From positions 1 to 64,000 of the forward strand of contig CAMYVB010000002.1 of the NCBI GenBank assembly GCA_947302175.1: 64,000 nucleotides of DNA. The letters run 5' to 3'. Each line of letters opens with the position of its first letter. The first letter of the stretch is position 1. Both the position numbers and the translations under genes were made by a program. This DNA comes from an uncultured Bacteroidales bacterium (GTDB lineage: Bacteria > Bacteroidota > Bacteroidia > Bacteroidales > UBA932). The notes under the pieces are model-generated. The model saw only the letters and a program-made list of their open reading frames with translations, had not been told where the DNA came from and did not search any database. Positions 18,286 to 26,419 of the stretch are shown here, piece after piece.

Positions 18286-19380
18286 ATGAACCAGCACAAC
18301 TATTGCGTAATAATGGTCGGTGGCGCCGGACCTTCGTTCTGGCCCCTCAGCAGGAGCAACCGCCCCTTCCCGTTCCTCGCCGCAGCCGGCAACGGGAAGT
18401 CGTTCCTCCGACACACCTATGACCGCCTTATCGGCCTGGTGCCCAAGGAGAATATCCTGGTTGTCACCCTGAGGCAGTACAAGACCCTGGTCCTGGAAGA
18501 CATTCCCGAGATTCCCGAAAGCAACATCCTCCTGGAACCCTACGGACGCGGCACCGCCCCTTGCATAGCACTTTCCACCTATACCATACTGAAAAGGGAC
18601 CCTGAAGCCGTAGTTCTCGTAGCTCCTGCCGATAATTTCATCGAGACCCGCGAAGGATATTCCGGCACCCTGGGTGAAGCTTTCGAATACGCCGCCTCGC
18701 ACGACGCCCTCATCACCGTGGGTATAGTCCCGGACAAGCCCGATACCAACTTCGGATACATCCAGGCCGAAGGCGGCTCCCACGCCTACGATGCGGCTAA
18801 GCCGGTGAAAATCAAAACCTTCACCGAAAAGCCCGATTTCGAGCTCGCAAAAGTTTTCTTTGAGAGCGGCGAATTCCTCTGGAACTCCGGTATTTTTATC
18901 TGGAAGGCCCAGGTCATACGGGAAGAAATGGAAAGGCTCGCTCCCGGCATCACCAGCATATTCACCGGCTGGGAGAATGCCCTGGGAAGTGAGAATGAGA
19001 AATTATTCCTCGAAAAGGCATACATGAACCTTGACGGCATCTCCATAGACTACGCCATCATGGAAAAGACCGAAAAAGGCTGGGTCTATCCCGCCGATTT
19101 CCACTGGGCCAGTATTTCCAACTGGGATACGGCAAGCGCCAGTCTAAACAACAATGATCCGGACGGAAACGCCTTACACCTCGGCCACCAGCTCCTTTTC
19201 GACTGCAAAAACGACATCCTGGTTTCGTCCGAAGACGACAAACTCGTTGCGGTAAGCGGGCTTGAAAACTACATAGTCATCAACACCCCCGACGTCCTGA
19301 TGATATGCCCCCGTGACGAAGCCCACTTGAAAGACATCACGAGCCGCCTCGGACTCCCCGAATTCGAAGAATTCCGTTAG
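18286..19380 (+). CDS. Mannose-1-phosphate guanylyltransferase homologue with altered active site
   Basis: 364 residues with the overall type II ManC fold: FTEKPDFE, FLWNSGIFIWKAQ and SIDYAIMEKT are all conserved. But the nucleotide-binding signature is damaged: the usual GG-x-G-[ST]-R-[FL]-WP reads GGAGPSFWP (Ser17 in place of the Arg), and the PKQF that follows reads PFPF (Phe28 in place of the Lys). PADNFI replaces the usual P-[SA]-D-H, and WASISNW stands where WSDLGTW is expected. The reading frame is intact, so this looks like a retained protein with lost or changed activity. The ATG at 18286 aligns with the family start. Confidence 0.85.
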   Translation: MNQHNYCVIMVGGAGPSFWPLSRSNRPFPFLAAAGNGKSFLRHTYDRLIGLVPKENILVVTLRQYKTLVLEDIPEIPESNILLEPYGRGTAPCIALSTYTILKRDPEAVVLVAPADNFIETREGYSGTLGEAFEYAASHDALITVGIVPDKPDTNFGYIQAEGGSHAYDAAKPVKIKTFTEKPDFELAKVFFESGEFLWNSGIFIWKAQVIREEMERLAPGITSIFTGWENALGSENEKLFLEKAYMNLDGISIDYAIMEKTEKGWVYPADFHWASISNWDTASASLNNNDPDGNALHLGHQLLFDCKNDILVSSEDDKLVAVSGLENYIVINTPDVLMICPRDEAHLKDITSRLGLPEFEEFR

Positions 19381-19386
19381 AATACA

Positions 19387-21636
19387 ATGAAGGTACTCAA
19401 GTTCGGCGGCACTTCAGTCGCCACCCCGGAAGCAATAGGACGCCTTGTGCGCATAGTTTCTTCTGCCGCAAAGCAGGAGAAGATAATCGTCGTTTGTTCC
19501 GCCATTAGCAAATGCACCGACGCCCTGATTAAGATAGGACACAAGGCCGCCTCGTCCGATTCTTCGGCCGGGGCCGACATCGAGACCCTGAAGTGCAGGC
19601 ACCACGCCCTGATAGAGTCCGTGCTTAACGACAGGAACAAGGTCGAAGCGCTGTCCGAGTGCGACGCCGAGTTTGAGCGCCTCTCCGCTTTTGCCCAAAG
19701 CATTTCGGCTGAAGGGACCATCAGCGAAACTTCTTTAGATCAAATCCAGACTTTCGGAGAGCTTCTTTCCACCCGCATCATCGCTCGCTGCCTTTCAGAA
19801 GAAGGTGGCGTCTCCGTGCAGTGGATAGATTCCAGACAGATAGTGCGCAAATCAGGCCAGGACGTTGATTTCGAGGCCACAAACGCAAATATAGCCCAAG
19901 TCCTCGCGGCGCACCCCGACACCGAAGTCTTTGTCGCACAGGGATTTATTGCCTCCAATAAAAACGGCGCCCCCGTGACTTTGGGGCGCGGTGGTTCAGA
20001 CTTCTCCGCATCCATCTACGCCGCCGGAAGCTGCGCGCGCGTGGTGGAGATTTGGACGGACGTGCCCGGCATCATGACTTCCGACCCCAAGAAGATTCCC
20101 TTTGCCACCACTATCCCCTACCTGTCCTACGCCTCAGCAAGAGCGATGGCAGAGTTCGGCGCAAAGGTGCTTTACCCGCCCACTGTGGAGCCCGCCCGAA
20201 AGGCAGGGATTCCCATTTGCATACTCAACTCGTTCGAGCCCGATGCCCAGGGTTCGCTGATTATCGCGAATCCCCCGCACTGCGCTGAAGGGCCTCTCGG
20301 CCTCACTTCCCTTCCCTCATCCGAGCTTGGGCGCCTTCCCGCCGACATGATTGTCCCAAAGGTGCAGAATTGCTCAAGCGAAATGATAGTGCTGGTTGGC
20401 AACTCCCTTCCGGACAACGCCTCCGCGAGGGCGGAAAAGGCGCTGCAAAGAATCGCCCACAGTCCCGTCCAGACCGCAGGGGATAATGTCTTCGTGGAAG
20501 TCGACCCCGAAAGCAGCCGGGATGCGCTAATGTCCATGCACAGGGAGTTTTTCGAGTTCAAGCCCCTCGAGGTCGTTCATCTGTTTATTGCAGGCTATGG
20601 CGCCGTTGGTCACGCCCTCACCGCGCTCATACGCGACCACGTAAAGGAAATCGCAGGGCGCTCCGGCAAGTTCCTTCGCATAGCGGGAGTTTCGAACAGC
20701 TCGAGATTTGTTATCAATGCCGCAGGCATACGCCCTGCCGACATAGACACTCTCCTGCCCTACGGTCAGGAAGCCTCTGGCGGCGCATTTTTCGATGCCA
20801 TAGGCCAGATGGCCCTGCGCAATGCCGTTGTCGTGGACTGCACCGACAGCGAAAGCATTGGCGCCCGCTATGAGGAGTTCTTCCGCCGCGGGATGAGCGT
20901 AGTTTCGTGCAACCGGAGGGCATTTGCCGTGCCCTATGCCCGCTATTCCGCCATGAAGGCGGCCGCTGCCGACTATGGCCTTTCGCTCAAATACGACACC
21001 ACAGTCGGCACTTCCCTCCCCGTATTGGAGTCCATCGCCGGCAATGCGTTCAGCGGAGAGAGGACCCTCGCCATCGAGGCCGTCGTCTCCTGCACGCTCA
21101 ACAATATCATCACATCATACGACGGCGCCAACACCGAAAGTATAGCCACCCTCCTTCGCAGGGCGCAGGACATAGGCCTGACTGAAAAAGACCCCCGCTC
21201 CGACCTTGGCGGCAAGGACGCCCTCCGCAAGCTGCTGATTCTCGCCCGCGAGGCAGGCTTCCCTCTCGAGGCAGACGAAGTGGAAATCACGCCCATGCTG
21301 GAGAAGGAATTCTTCGACTGCGGAATAGACGAGTTCTATCAGAAACTCTCCGCCTGGGAGCCGCGCTTCATCGAGAGGGAAAACGAGCTGGACAATATGG
21401 GTATGCGCCAGAGATTTGTCGCTTCCATACGCAGGGACGCCACGGTCCCCAAGGGCTACAAGGCGCAGATTAAAATGGAGCTGGTGGGCATGGAAAGCCC
21501 CTTCTTCTGGATCAGCGGCACTGAAAACGTCGTTATCATACGCAACGAAGGGTCAGCTCCCCTAGTGATCAAAGGTCCCGGCGAAGGTTCGCTGATGGCA
21601 GCCTCCTCAGTTTTGAATAACATACTCTCACTATGA
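19387..21636 (+). CDS. thrA: Bifunctional aspartate kinase / homoserine dehydrogenase, shortened regulatory region
   Basis: First and third steps of the threonine/methionine/lysine pathway. 749 residues, about 60-70 shorter than usual ThrA. Kinase signatures KFGGTSV (residue 5), FGELLSTRI and LGRGGSDFSAS (~198) are intact. The dehydrogenase begins at the dinucleotide fold FIAGYGAVG (~400), with YDTTVGTSLPV (~538) and the catalytic lysine region GGKDALRKLLILAREAG (~605). The missing length lies between, in the ACT domains that bind feedback inhibitors. ATG overlaps dapB stop-start (ATGA), so the two are coupled. Confidence 0.92.
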   Translation: MKVLKFGGTSVATPEAIGRLVRIVSSAAKQEKIIVVCSAISKCTDALIKIGHKAASSDSSAGADIETLKCRHHALIESVLNDRNKVEALSECDAEFERLSAFAQSISAEGTISETSLDQIQTFGELLSTRIIARCLSEEGGVSVQWIDSRQIVRKSGQDVDFEATNANIAQVLAAHPDTEVFVAQGFIASNKNGAPVTLGRGGSDFSASIYAAGSCARVVEIWTDVPGIMTSDPKKIPFATTIPYLSYASARAMAEFGAKVLYPPTVEPARKAGIPICILNSFEPDAQGSLIIANPPHCAEGPLGLTSLPSSELGRLPADMIVPKVQNCSSEMIVLVGNSLPDNASARAEKALQRIAHSPVQTAGDNVFVEVDPESSRDALMSMHREFFEFKPLEVVHLFIAGYGAVGHALTALIRDHVKEIAGRSGKFLRIAGVSNSSRFVINAAGIRPADIDTLLPYGQEASGGAFFDAIGQMALRNAVVVDCTDSESIGARYEEFFRRGMSVVSCNRRAFAVPYARYSAMKAAAADYGLSLKYDTTVGTSLPVLESIAGNAFSGERTLAIEAVVSCTLNNIITSYDGANTESIATLLRRAQDIGLTEKDPRSDLGGKDALRKLLILAREAGFPLEADEVEITPMLEKEFFDCGIDEFYQKLSAWEPRFIERENELDNMGMRQRFVASIRRDATVPKGYKAQIKMELVGMESPFFWISGTENVVIIRNEGSAPLVIKGPGEGSLMAASSVLNNILSL

Positions 21637-22298
21637 AATATGTAATAAGCGGATATGGCAAAATGGGCCATATGGTTGAAGAGGCGCTGAAGCGTCGCGG
21701 ACTCGAAGTAGCTCTCTGTTCCGAAGACATAAAGGCAGTGCCCGCAGAGCTTGCAAGGGAAAGCGTCTGCATAGATTTCACCACTCCCGCCGCTTTCAGG
21801 GAGAATTATCCCTTCATCGCCGCCAACTTCAAGGCCGCCGTAGTAGGCACAACCGGATGGGACGACAATAGCGACGCCGTATTCGCTGCTTTCAAGGAGG
21901 CAGGTTCAGTCCTTGTCTGGGCGTCGAACTTCTCCATTGGGGTCAACGCCTGGTTCGCCGCCATTGAAAGGGTGTGCAAAGTCCTGAAGGGTCAGGGCTA
22001 CGAGCCTTCAGTCGAAGAAATCCATCACATTCACAAGCTGGACGCCCCTTCAGGGACGGCCAAAAGCGCCGCAGGTATCATTTCAGCGGCATTGGGAGAA
22101 GAGCCCGAGCTTACTTCACAAAGGATTGGAGAGGTGCCGGGAACGCACACCGCAGTTTTCGTCTCGGGCGTTGACCGCCTGACGCTCACCCACGAGGCAT
22201 TCTCGCGCCAGGGCTTTGCCGAAGGCGCCGTTGCAGCAGCCGTTATGACCGAGAGCCTCGCTCCCGGCTGCTACGAATTCAAGGATTTGATTCTTTAA
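21633..22298 (+). CDS. dapB: 4-hydroxy-tetrahydrodipicolinate reductase
   Basis: NAD(P)H-dependent second committed step of lysine/diaminopimelate synthesis, 221 residues. N-terminal GYGKMGHMVEEAL dinucleotide loop, VVGTTGWDD, and the substrate signature EEIHHIHKLDAPSGTAK are all present. Coupled to thrA by a four-base overlap and convergent with dapA, whose stop is one base away. Slightly short for the family (often ~240-270) but complete in motifs. Confidence 0.95.
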   Translation: MKYVISGYGKMGHMVEEALKRRGLEVALCSEDIKAVPAELARESVCIDFTTPAAFRENYPFIAANFKAAVVGTTGWDDNSDAVFAAFKEAGSVLVWASNFSIGVNAWFAAIERVCKVLKGQGYEPSVEEIHHIHKLDAPSGTAKSAAGIISAALGEEPELTSQRIGEVPGTHTAVFVSGVDRLTLTHEAFSRQGFAEGAVAAAVMTESLAPGCYEFKDLIL

Positions 22299-22299
22299 G

Positions 22300-23193
22300 C
22301 TACAGGTCAAGAGCTTTGAGCACGCTTTCCATCCGCTCCACGGTTTTTGCGGAAGCGGGAGAAAGCGGAAGCCTCATTGTGTCTCCACAAAGGCCCAGAA
22401 TTGAGAGTGCCGCTTTTGCGGGAATGGGATTGCTCTCCACAAAACACGCATCGAATAGCGGACTCAGGCGGAAGTGAAGCTCACGCGCAGAGGCGAAGTC
22501 GCCCTTAAGAAGAGCTCCGGTCATGGCGCTCATCATAGCGGGGGCGACGTTCGAGGCTACAGATATGACGCCCGATGCGCCTGTTGCCATGAGGGGGAAG
22601 GTCATAGCGTCGTCGCCGCTCAGAACGGAGAAATCTTCCGGGGCCGAGCGCAGGATTTCACTAGCCTGCGCGTAATTACCCGAGGCTTCCTTGATGCCGA
22701 CTATGCCGGGGACTTCGGTGGCAAGACGCAGGACGGCGGAGGGAAGCATGTTAGCCCCAGTGCGTCCGGGGACATTGTATATGATTATCGGAAGCGGGGA
22801 ATACTCTGTCACTGCCTTGAAATAAGCATACATTCCCTCCTGGGTGGGCTTGTTATAGAAAGGCACCACGACGAGCAGGGCGTCGCCATCCTTGGGCGAA
22901 AGACAGGGAGCGAGAAGGTCTATGGCAGCGAGCGTGCCGGGGAGGCTGTTGCTGCCGACGCCCGCTATGAGCGGGAGGGAGCCGCAGCGCTGCTTGGTTA
23001 TTTCGAGCAGCTTTACTTTTTCGGCCGGGGAGAGCGCAGGAGTTTCAGCGGTGGTCCCAAGGGGAACGAGGAAATTCACGCCCCCTTCGACCTGCCTGTC
23101 TACCAAACGGGAGTAAGCTTCATAATCCGGCTCACCACTGGAGAGGAAGGGGGTGAGAAGCGCCGTGCCGCAGCCTTTGAACATCTTTGCCAT
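22300..23193 (-). CDS. dapA: 4-hydroxy-tetrahydrodipicolinate synthase
   Basis: Condenses pyruvate with aspartate semialdehyde, 297 residues. GCGTALLTPF start, LGTTAETPALS, PYYNKPTQ-type VVPFYNKPTQEG, YNVPGRTG and the Schiff-base lysine region IVGIKEASGNY are present, as is the LSGDDAMTFPLMATGASGVISV segment. Placed tail-to-tail with dapB, so the aspartate-family genes form a local group read from two strands. Confidence 0.96.
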   Translation of the reverse strand: MAKMFKGCGTALLTPFLSSGEPDYEAYSRLVDRQVEGGVNFLVPLGTTAETPALSPAEKVKLLEITKQRCGSLPLIAGVGSNSLPGTLAAIDLLAPCLSPKDGDALLVVVPFYNKPTQEGMYAYFKAVTEYSPLPIIIYNVPGRTGANMLPSAVLRLATEVPGIVGIKEASGNYAQASEILRSAPEDFSVLSGDDAMTFPLMATGASGVISVASNVAPAMMSAMTGALLKGDFASARELHFRLSPLFDACFVESNPIPAKAALSILGLCGDTMRLPLSPASAKTVERMESVLKALDL

Positions 23194-23215
23194 AGGATTC
23201 AGATAATCATTCCCC

Positions 23216-23223
23216 CAAATTTA
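23216..23223 (-). promoter_or_regulatory. -7 box for dapA
   Basis: Minus-strand TAAATTTG lies 22 bases before the dapA ATG. No good -33 TTG is seen at the right spacing. Confidence 0.4.
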
Positions 23224-23236
23224 GCATTTTTTTGGT

Positions 23237-24397
23237 TTATCGTATGTCGAACGTAACGTCCACCCCTCCGAAGTGTGAAGTCTTGAGGGAATATTCTTCG
23301 AAATACTTGCTTGAGAGACTGCCCCGCCAGACTATGTCGTCCTTATCGTTGTAAGGGAGGTCAAGGGTAATGCCGTAGCTTTTGGACTGGACCTTCACCG
23401 TAGCGTCGCATTTCCACGAAGTGCGGGTCCCTCCGTCGTCTTCGACTATCATGAAGGCGAAGCTCTCCAACTGCTGAGTCCAGTCGGATATCAATACCAC
23501 ATCGAAGTCCTGCTTGATGTTTAAATTCTTGCGTTTGACGGAAATAACGAAGTCGGTCACCGCGGGCTGATAGAGCCGGAGCTCGGCTTCGGTGGAGGCG
23601 GTGAAGCCTTCCAACGAGCCACATTTCACGGCGAACTCCGACGCTCCGCGAAACCAGCTTTCGTAATAGCGGTTCATCGTGAAGTCCTTGAGAAAGAGCG
23701 TACGCAGCGTCCCCGAGCGTGTAGTCACCCTTCCTCCCCTGCCCCAGTCGGGATCGTCACGTCTTAGCTGCTCGAGGGTGAGGAAAGAGCTGTCGTCGTT
23801 GCAGTTTATCACCCATACAGGACGCTCACGGGCCATTTGTTCGCTTACCATTACTCTTCTCTTCCCAGTTTTTCCCTCCTCGTCAATGAACAGTTCATAC
23901 CCTTCGTTGACCTCGGCTTCCGATTCGGGATCGAAGGTGATGACGGGGAGAGTCTTTCCGTCCCACGATTCGCAGTCCGGCCAGTAAATCTGCATCCCCG
24001 AGAGACTCAGGGCCTCGATATAATCTTCCACTTCATTTGAGGCCCTGGTACCCGGGGCAGAGGAAAGCCTTTCTCTTATCATTTCCCTCAATGGATATTC
24101 GTAGAGAGTCTCCGCCCTTGTTGAGACTTCTCCCACCCCGGCTCCGGGCGAAGAGAAAAGGTCGGATAGCATGTACTCCTCGTCGTAGCCGTTGCTCGCC
24201 GACGAGAGGACGGCGTCGCTCACTTCTTTCATCTGTTCCGTTCCTATACCAAGCGAGGAGAAGAGGGCGGCGGTACCTTGCAGGGTGAGGGGCGGGATGG
24301 TGTTTTCGGGAGTTTCTATGAGCCGTGGTTCCTCTTTGCAGGAGCAAAGGCAGATTAATGACGTCATCAGCGTCGAGAGAATAATTGAAGTTTTCAT
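23237..24397 (-). CDS. Hypothetical lipoprotein
   Basis: 386 residues; I do not recognise the family. The N-terminus MKTSIILSTLMTSLICLCSC is a lipoprotein signal with the lipid-carrying Cys at residue 20 followed by KEE, typical of surface or periplasmic lipoproteins. The N-terminal third is acidic and Ser-rich; the C-terminal half alternates charged and hydrophobic residues (FVISVKRKNLNIKQDFDVVLIS, SYGITLDLPYNDKDDI) as in beta-sandwich domains. It stands alone between dapA and prmC with about 120 bases upstream. Codon use resembles its neighbours. Confidence 0.75.
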   Translation of the reverse strand: MKTSIILSTLMTSLICLCSCKEEPRLIETPENTIPPLTLQGTAALFSSLGIGTEQMKEVSDAVLSSASNGYDEEYMLSDLFSSPGAGVGEVSTRAETLYEYPLREMIRERLSSAPGTRASNEVEDYIEALSLSGMQIYWPDCESWDGKTLPVITFDPESEAEVNEGYELFIDEEGKTGKRRVMVSEQMARERPVWVINCNDDSSFLTLEQLRRDDPDWGRGGRVTTRSGTLRTLFLKDFTMNRYYESWFRGASEFAVKCGSLEGFTASTEAELRLYQPAVTDFVISVKRKNLNIKQDFDVVLISDWTQQLESFAFMIVEDDGGTRTSWKCDATVKVQSKSYGITLDLPYNDKDDIVWRGSLSSKYFEEYSLKTSHFGGVDVTFDIR

Positions 24398-24516
24398 AGT
24401 CCAGTGTTTTTTGCAAAGGACGGAAAAGCCATCCGTGTATGCAAAATGTACCCGGCTAATTTAAATAATCGCCAGTCTACACTATTCCAGTGCTGATTTC
24501 AGCTCCTTCGGCTCCT

Positions 24517-25386
24517 TTATTCTTCTGAAAATAGGATTAAGCGGGGTTTGCCGAGGAAGTCGGAGTGGAGGGATACGTTGGTGAAGCCGGCGTCGGTAAA
24601 GACCGAGAGGGTTTCCCTGCCGAGGTCTTCGTTGATTTCGACGGCGCCAAGGCCGCCGGGACGGAGCAGGCGGGCCGCAGCGCGGGCTATGGCCCGGTAG
24701 AACACCATGGGGTCGGAGTCCGGGACGAAAAGCGCAAGACCGGGCTCGAAATCGAGCACGTTACGATCCATGTCCTTTTTCTGTGACTCCATTATGTATG
24801 GAGGATTGGATACTATGACATCGAACGATGCCGGAGGGAAGACTGAGGGGAAATCGTCCGAAAGGATATCCTCCTTTACAAACGACGGGGCGAGGAAAGC
24901 GTCTGACGGGGAAGAAAAAGTCTGGGTCGAAGCGATCTTCAGGGCGTCATCCGAAATATCCACACCGACAAGCTCTGCCCCTGGAAGCTCGAGAGCCAAT
25001 GACCAGGCTATGCATCCCGAGCCCGTGCAAAGGTCCAGTATGCGCGGTCCCCTGCCCTCAAAACGGCTTACGATTACTTCCACAATCATCTCTGTTTCCG
25101 GACGTGGAATCAGGATGCCACTACCCACACGGAACGCACGGCCCCGGAACCATGCCTTTCCCGTGACATACTGCAGCGGCTCGCCTCCTAGCAGACGCTT
25201 AAGGGCCTGCGAAAGCATCAACTCCTCGGAAGCGGAAAGCTCGAGCGAAGGATTCAATATATAGGAATGACGCTCAAACCCCAGGAGGTCTTCGCACAAA
25301 GCGTCCGCAACCGCACGTGCCTCCCGGGCGGAATATACCGCCCCGAGGGAGACAGAAGCGTCTTTAATGAATTGAGAAAGAAGCAC
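24517..25386 (-). CDS. prmC: Peptide chain release factor N5-glutamine methyltransferase
   Basis: SAM-dependent methylation of the GGQ glutamine of RF1/RF2, 289 residues. The SAM loop ILDLCTGSGCIAWSLALEL and the catalytic NPPYI (in VIVSNPPYIMESQKKD) are clear, and the N-terminal helical domain includes RLLGGEPLQYVTGKAWFRG. The start is GTG at 25386, 12 bases after the ddl stop; no nearby ATG fits. Confidence 0.94.
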   Translation of the reverse strand: MLLSQFIKDASVSLGAVYSAREARAVADALCEDLLGFERHSYILNPSLELSASEELMLSQALKRLLGGEPLQYVTGKAWFRGRAFRVGSGILIPRPETEMIVEVIVSRFEGRGPRILDLCTGSGCIAWSLALELPGAELVGVDISDDALKIASTQTFSSPSDAFLAPSFVKEDILSDDFPSVFPPASFDVIVSNPPYIMESQKKDMDRNVLDFEPGLALFVPDSDPMVFYRAIARAAARLLRPGGLGAVEINEDLGRETLSVFTDAGFTNVSLHSDFLGKPRLILFSEE

Positions 25387-25398
25387 GCCCCTCCGCGC

Positions 25399-26415
25399 TC
25401 AGGCGTTATCGATGATGCAGGAGAGGAATTCCGTCATCCCCAGCCCTGCCGTGCGCACCATCTTGGGGACGAGCGAAGCGCTGGTCATGCCGGGAACGGT
25501 GTTGACTTCGAGGAAGTACAGGCCTTCGTCAGAAGCGATATAATCCATCCTCACCAGACCGCTGCAGCCAAGGCGCTCGTAGAGTTTGGCAGTCACTTCC
25601 TTCACCTGAGCTTCCAGGGCGGAAGGTATCTCGGCGGGGCAGACTTCGCGGCTGTGGCCGTTGTATTTGGCGTCATAGTCGAAATACTCGTTGTCCGAAA
25701 TAATCTCTATGACAGGGAGGGAAACCACCTTGCCGCCATCCTTGAACGCGGCGCAGGTGAGCTCGCGGCCCGAAATGCCCTGCTCGATGATGACGGTGTC
25801 ACTCTCGGAAAAGGCATAGCGCACAGCCTGAACAAGGGTGTCGGGAGAGGAGACCATAGACACGCCGAAGCTTGAGCCGCCGCTGGTGGGCTTGACGAAC
25901 ACGGGAAAGCGCAGCGTCTTTTCGACCGCCTCAGCCGCGGCGGAAAGGTCTGACCCCTTGCGCACGAACACGTCAGGAGCGAGGTGGACAAAGTCTACTT
26001 CGCCTATGTATCTCTTGCAGGCGTACTTGTCGAACACCATGGAGGAGACGAAGGCGCTGCAGGTGCTGTGGGGGATGCCGAGCATCTCGAGGTACCCCTG
26101 CATATGACCTGTCTCTCCGGGGAAGCCGTGCTGGGTTATGTAGGCGAAGTCGAACTTAATCTTCTCGCCCATGACGGTGACGGAGAAGTCGCTCTTGTCC
26201 ACTTCGGGCTGTGAGCCCTCGGCAAAAGTGACCCTCATCGAATTGCGCTTGCGCATGGCGACAAGCGTCCATTTGCCGAAGCGGGCGAAAATTTCGTAGA
26301 TGTCGAAACGGGTGTCGTCGAGGCGTGAGGCGACGAATTCGCCGCTCCTGCACGACACCTCCCATTCGGAGGAGTCACTGCCCAGAATGACTGCGACGGA
26401 GTTGTAGTTTGCCAT
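25399..26415 (-). CDS. ddl: D-alanine--D-alanine ligase
   Basis: ATP-grasp enzyme making the D-Ala-D-Ala dipeptide of peptidoglycan, 338 residues. It shows HGFPGETGHMQGYLEMLGIPHSTC, FPVFVKPTSGGSSFGVS, IIEQGISGRELTC, and LGCSGLVRMDYI with FLEVNTVPGMT. The start MANYNSVAVILG at 26415 lies four bases after the mrcA stop; the upstream extension overlaps mrcA and is not used. With mrcA it forms a cell-wall pair. Confidence 0.95.
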   Translation of the reverse strand: MANYNSVAVILGSDSSEWEVSCRSGEFVASRLDDTRFDIYEIFARFGKWTLVAMRKRNSMRVTFAEGSQPEVDKSDFSVTVMGEKIKFDFAYITQHGFPGETGHMQGYLEMLGIPHSTCSAFVSSMVFDKYACKRYIGEVDFVHLAPDVFVRKGSDLSAAAEAVEKTLRFPVFVKPTSGGSSFGVSMVSSPDTLVQAVRYAFSESDTVIIEQGISGRELTCAAFKDGGKVVSLPVIEIISDNEYFDYDAKYNGHSREVCPAEIPSALEAQVKEVTAKLYERLGCSGLVRMDYIASDEGLYFLEVNTVPGMTSASLVPKMVRTAGLGMTEFLSCIIDNA

Positions 26416-26419
26416 ATCG

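Noticed and set aside
18286..19380. Degenerate guanylyltransferase as a pseudogene
   Set aside because: Full-length frame, family-length protein and other motifs well kept; substitution of specific residues rather than random decay.
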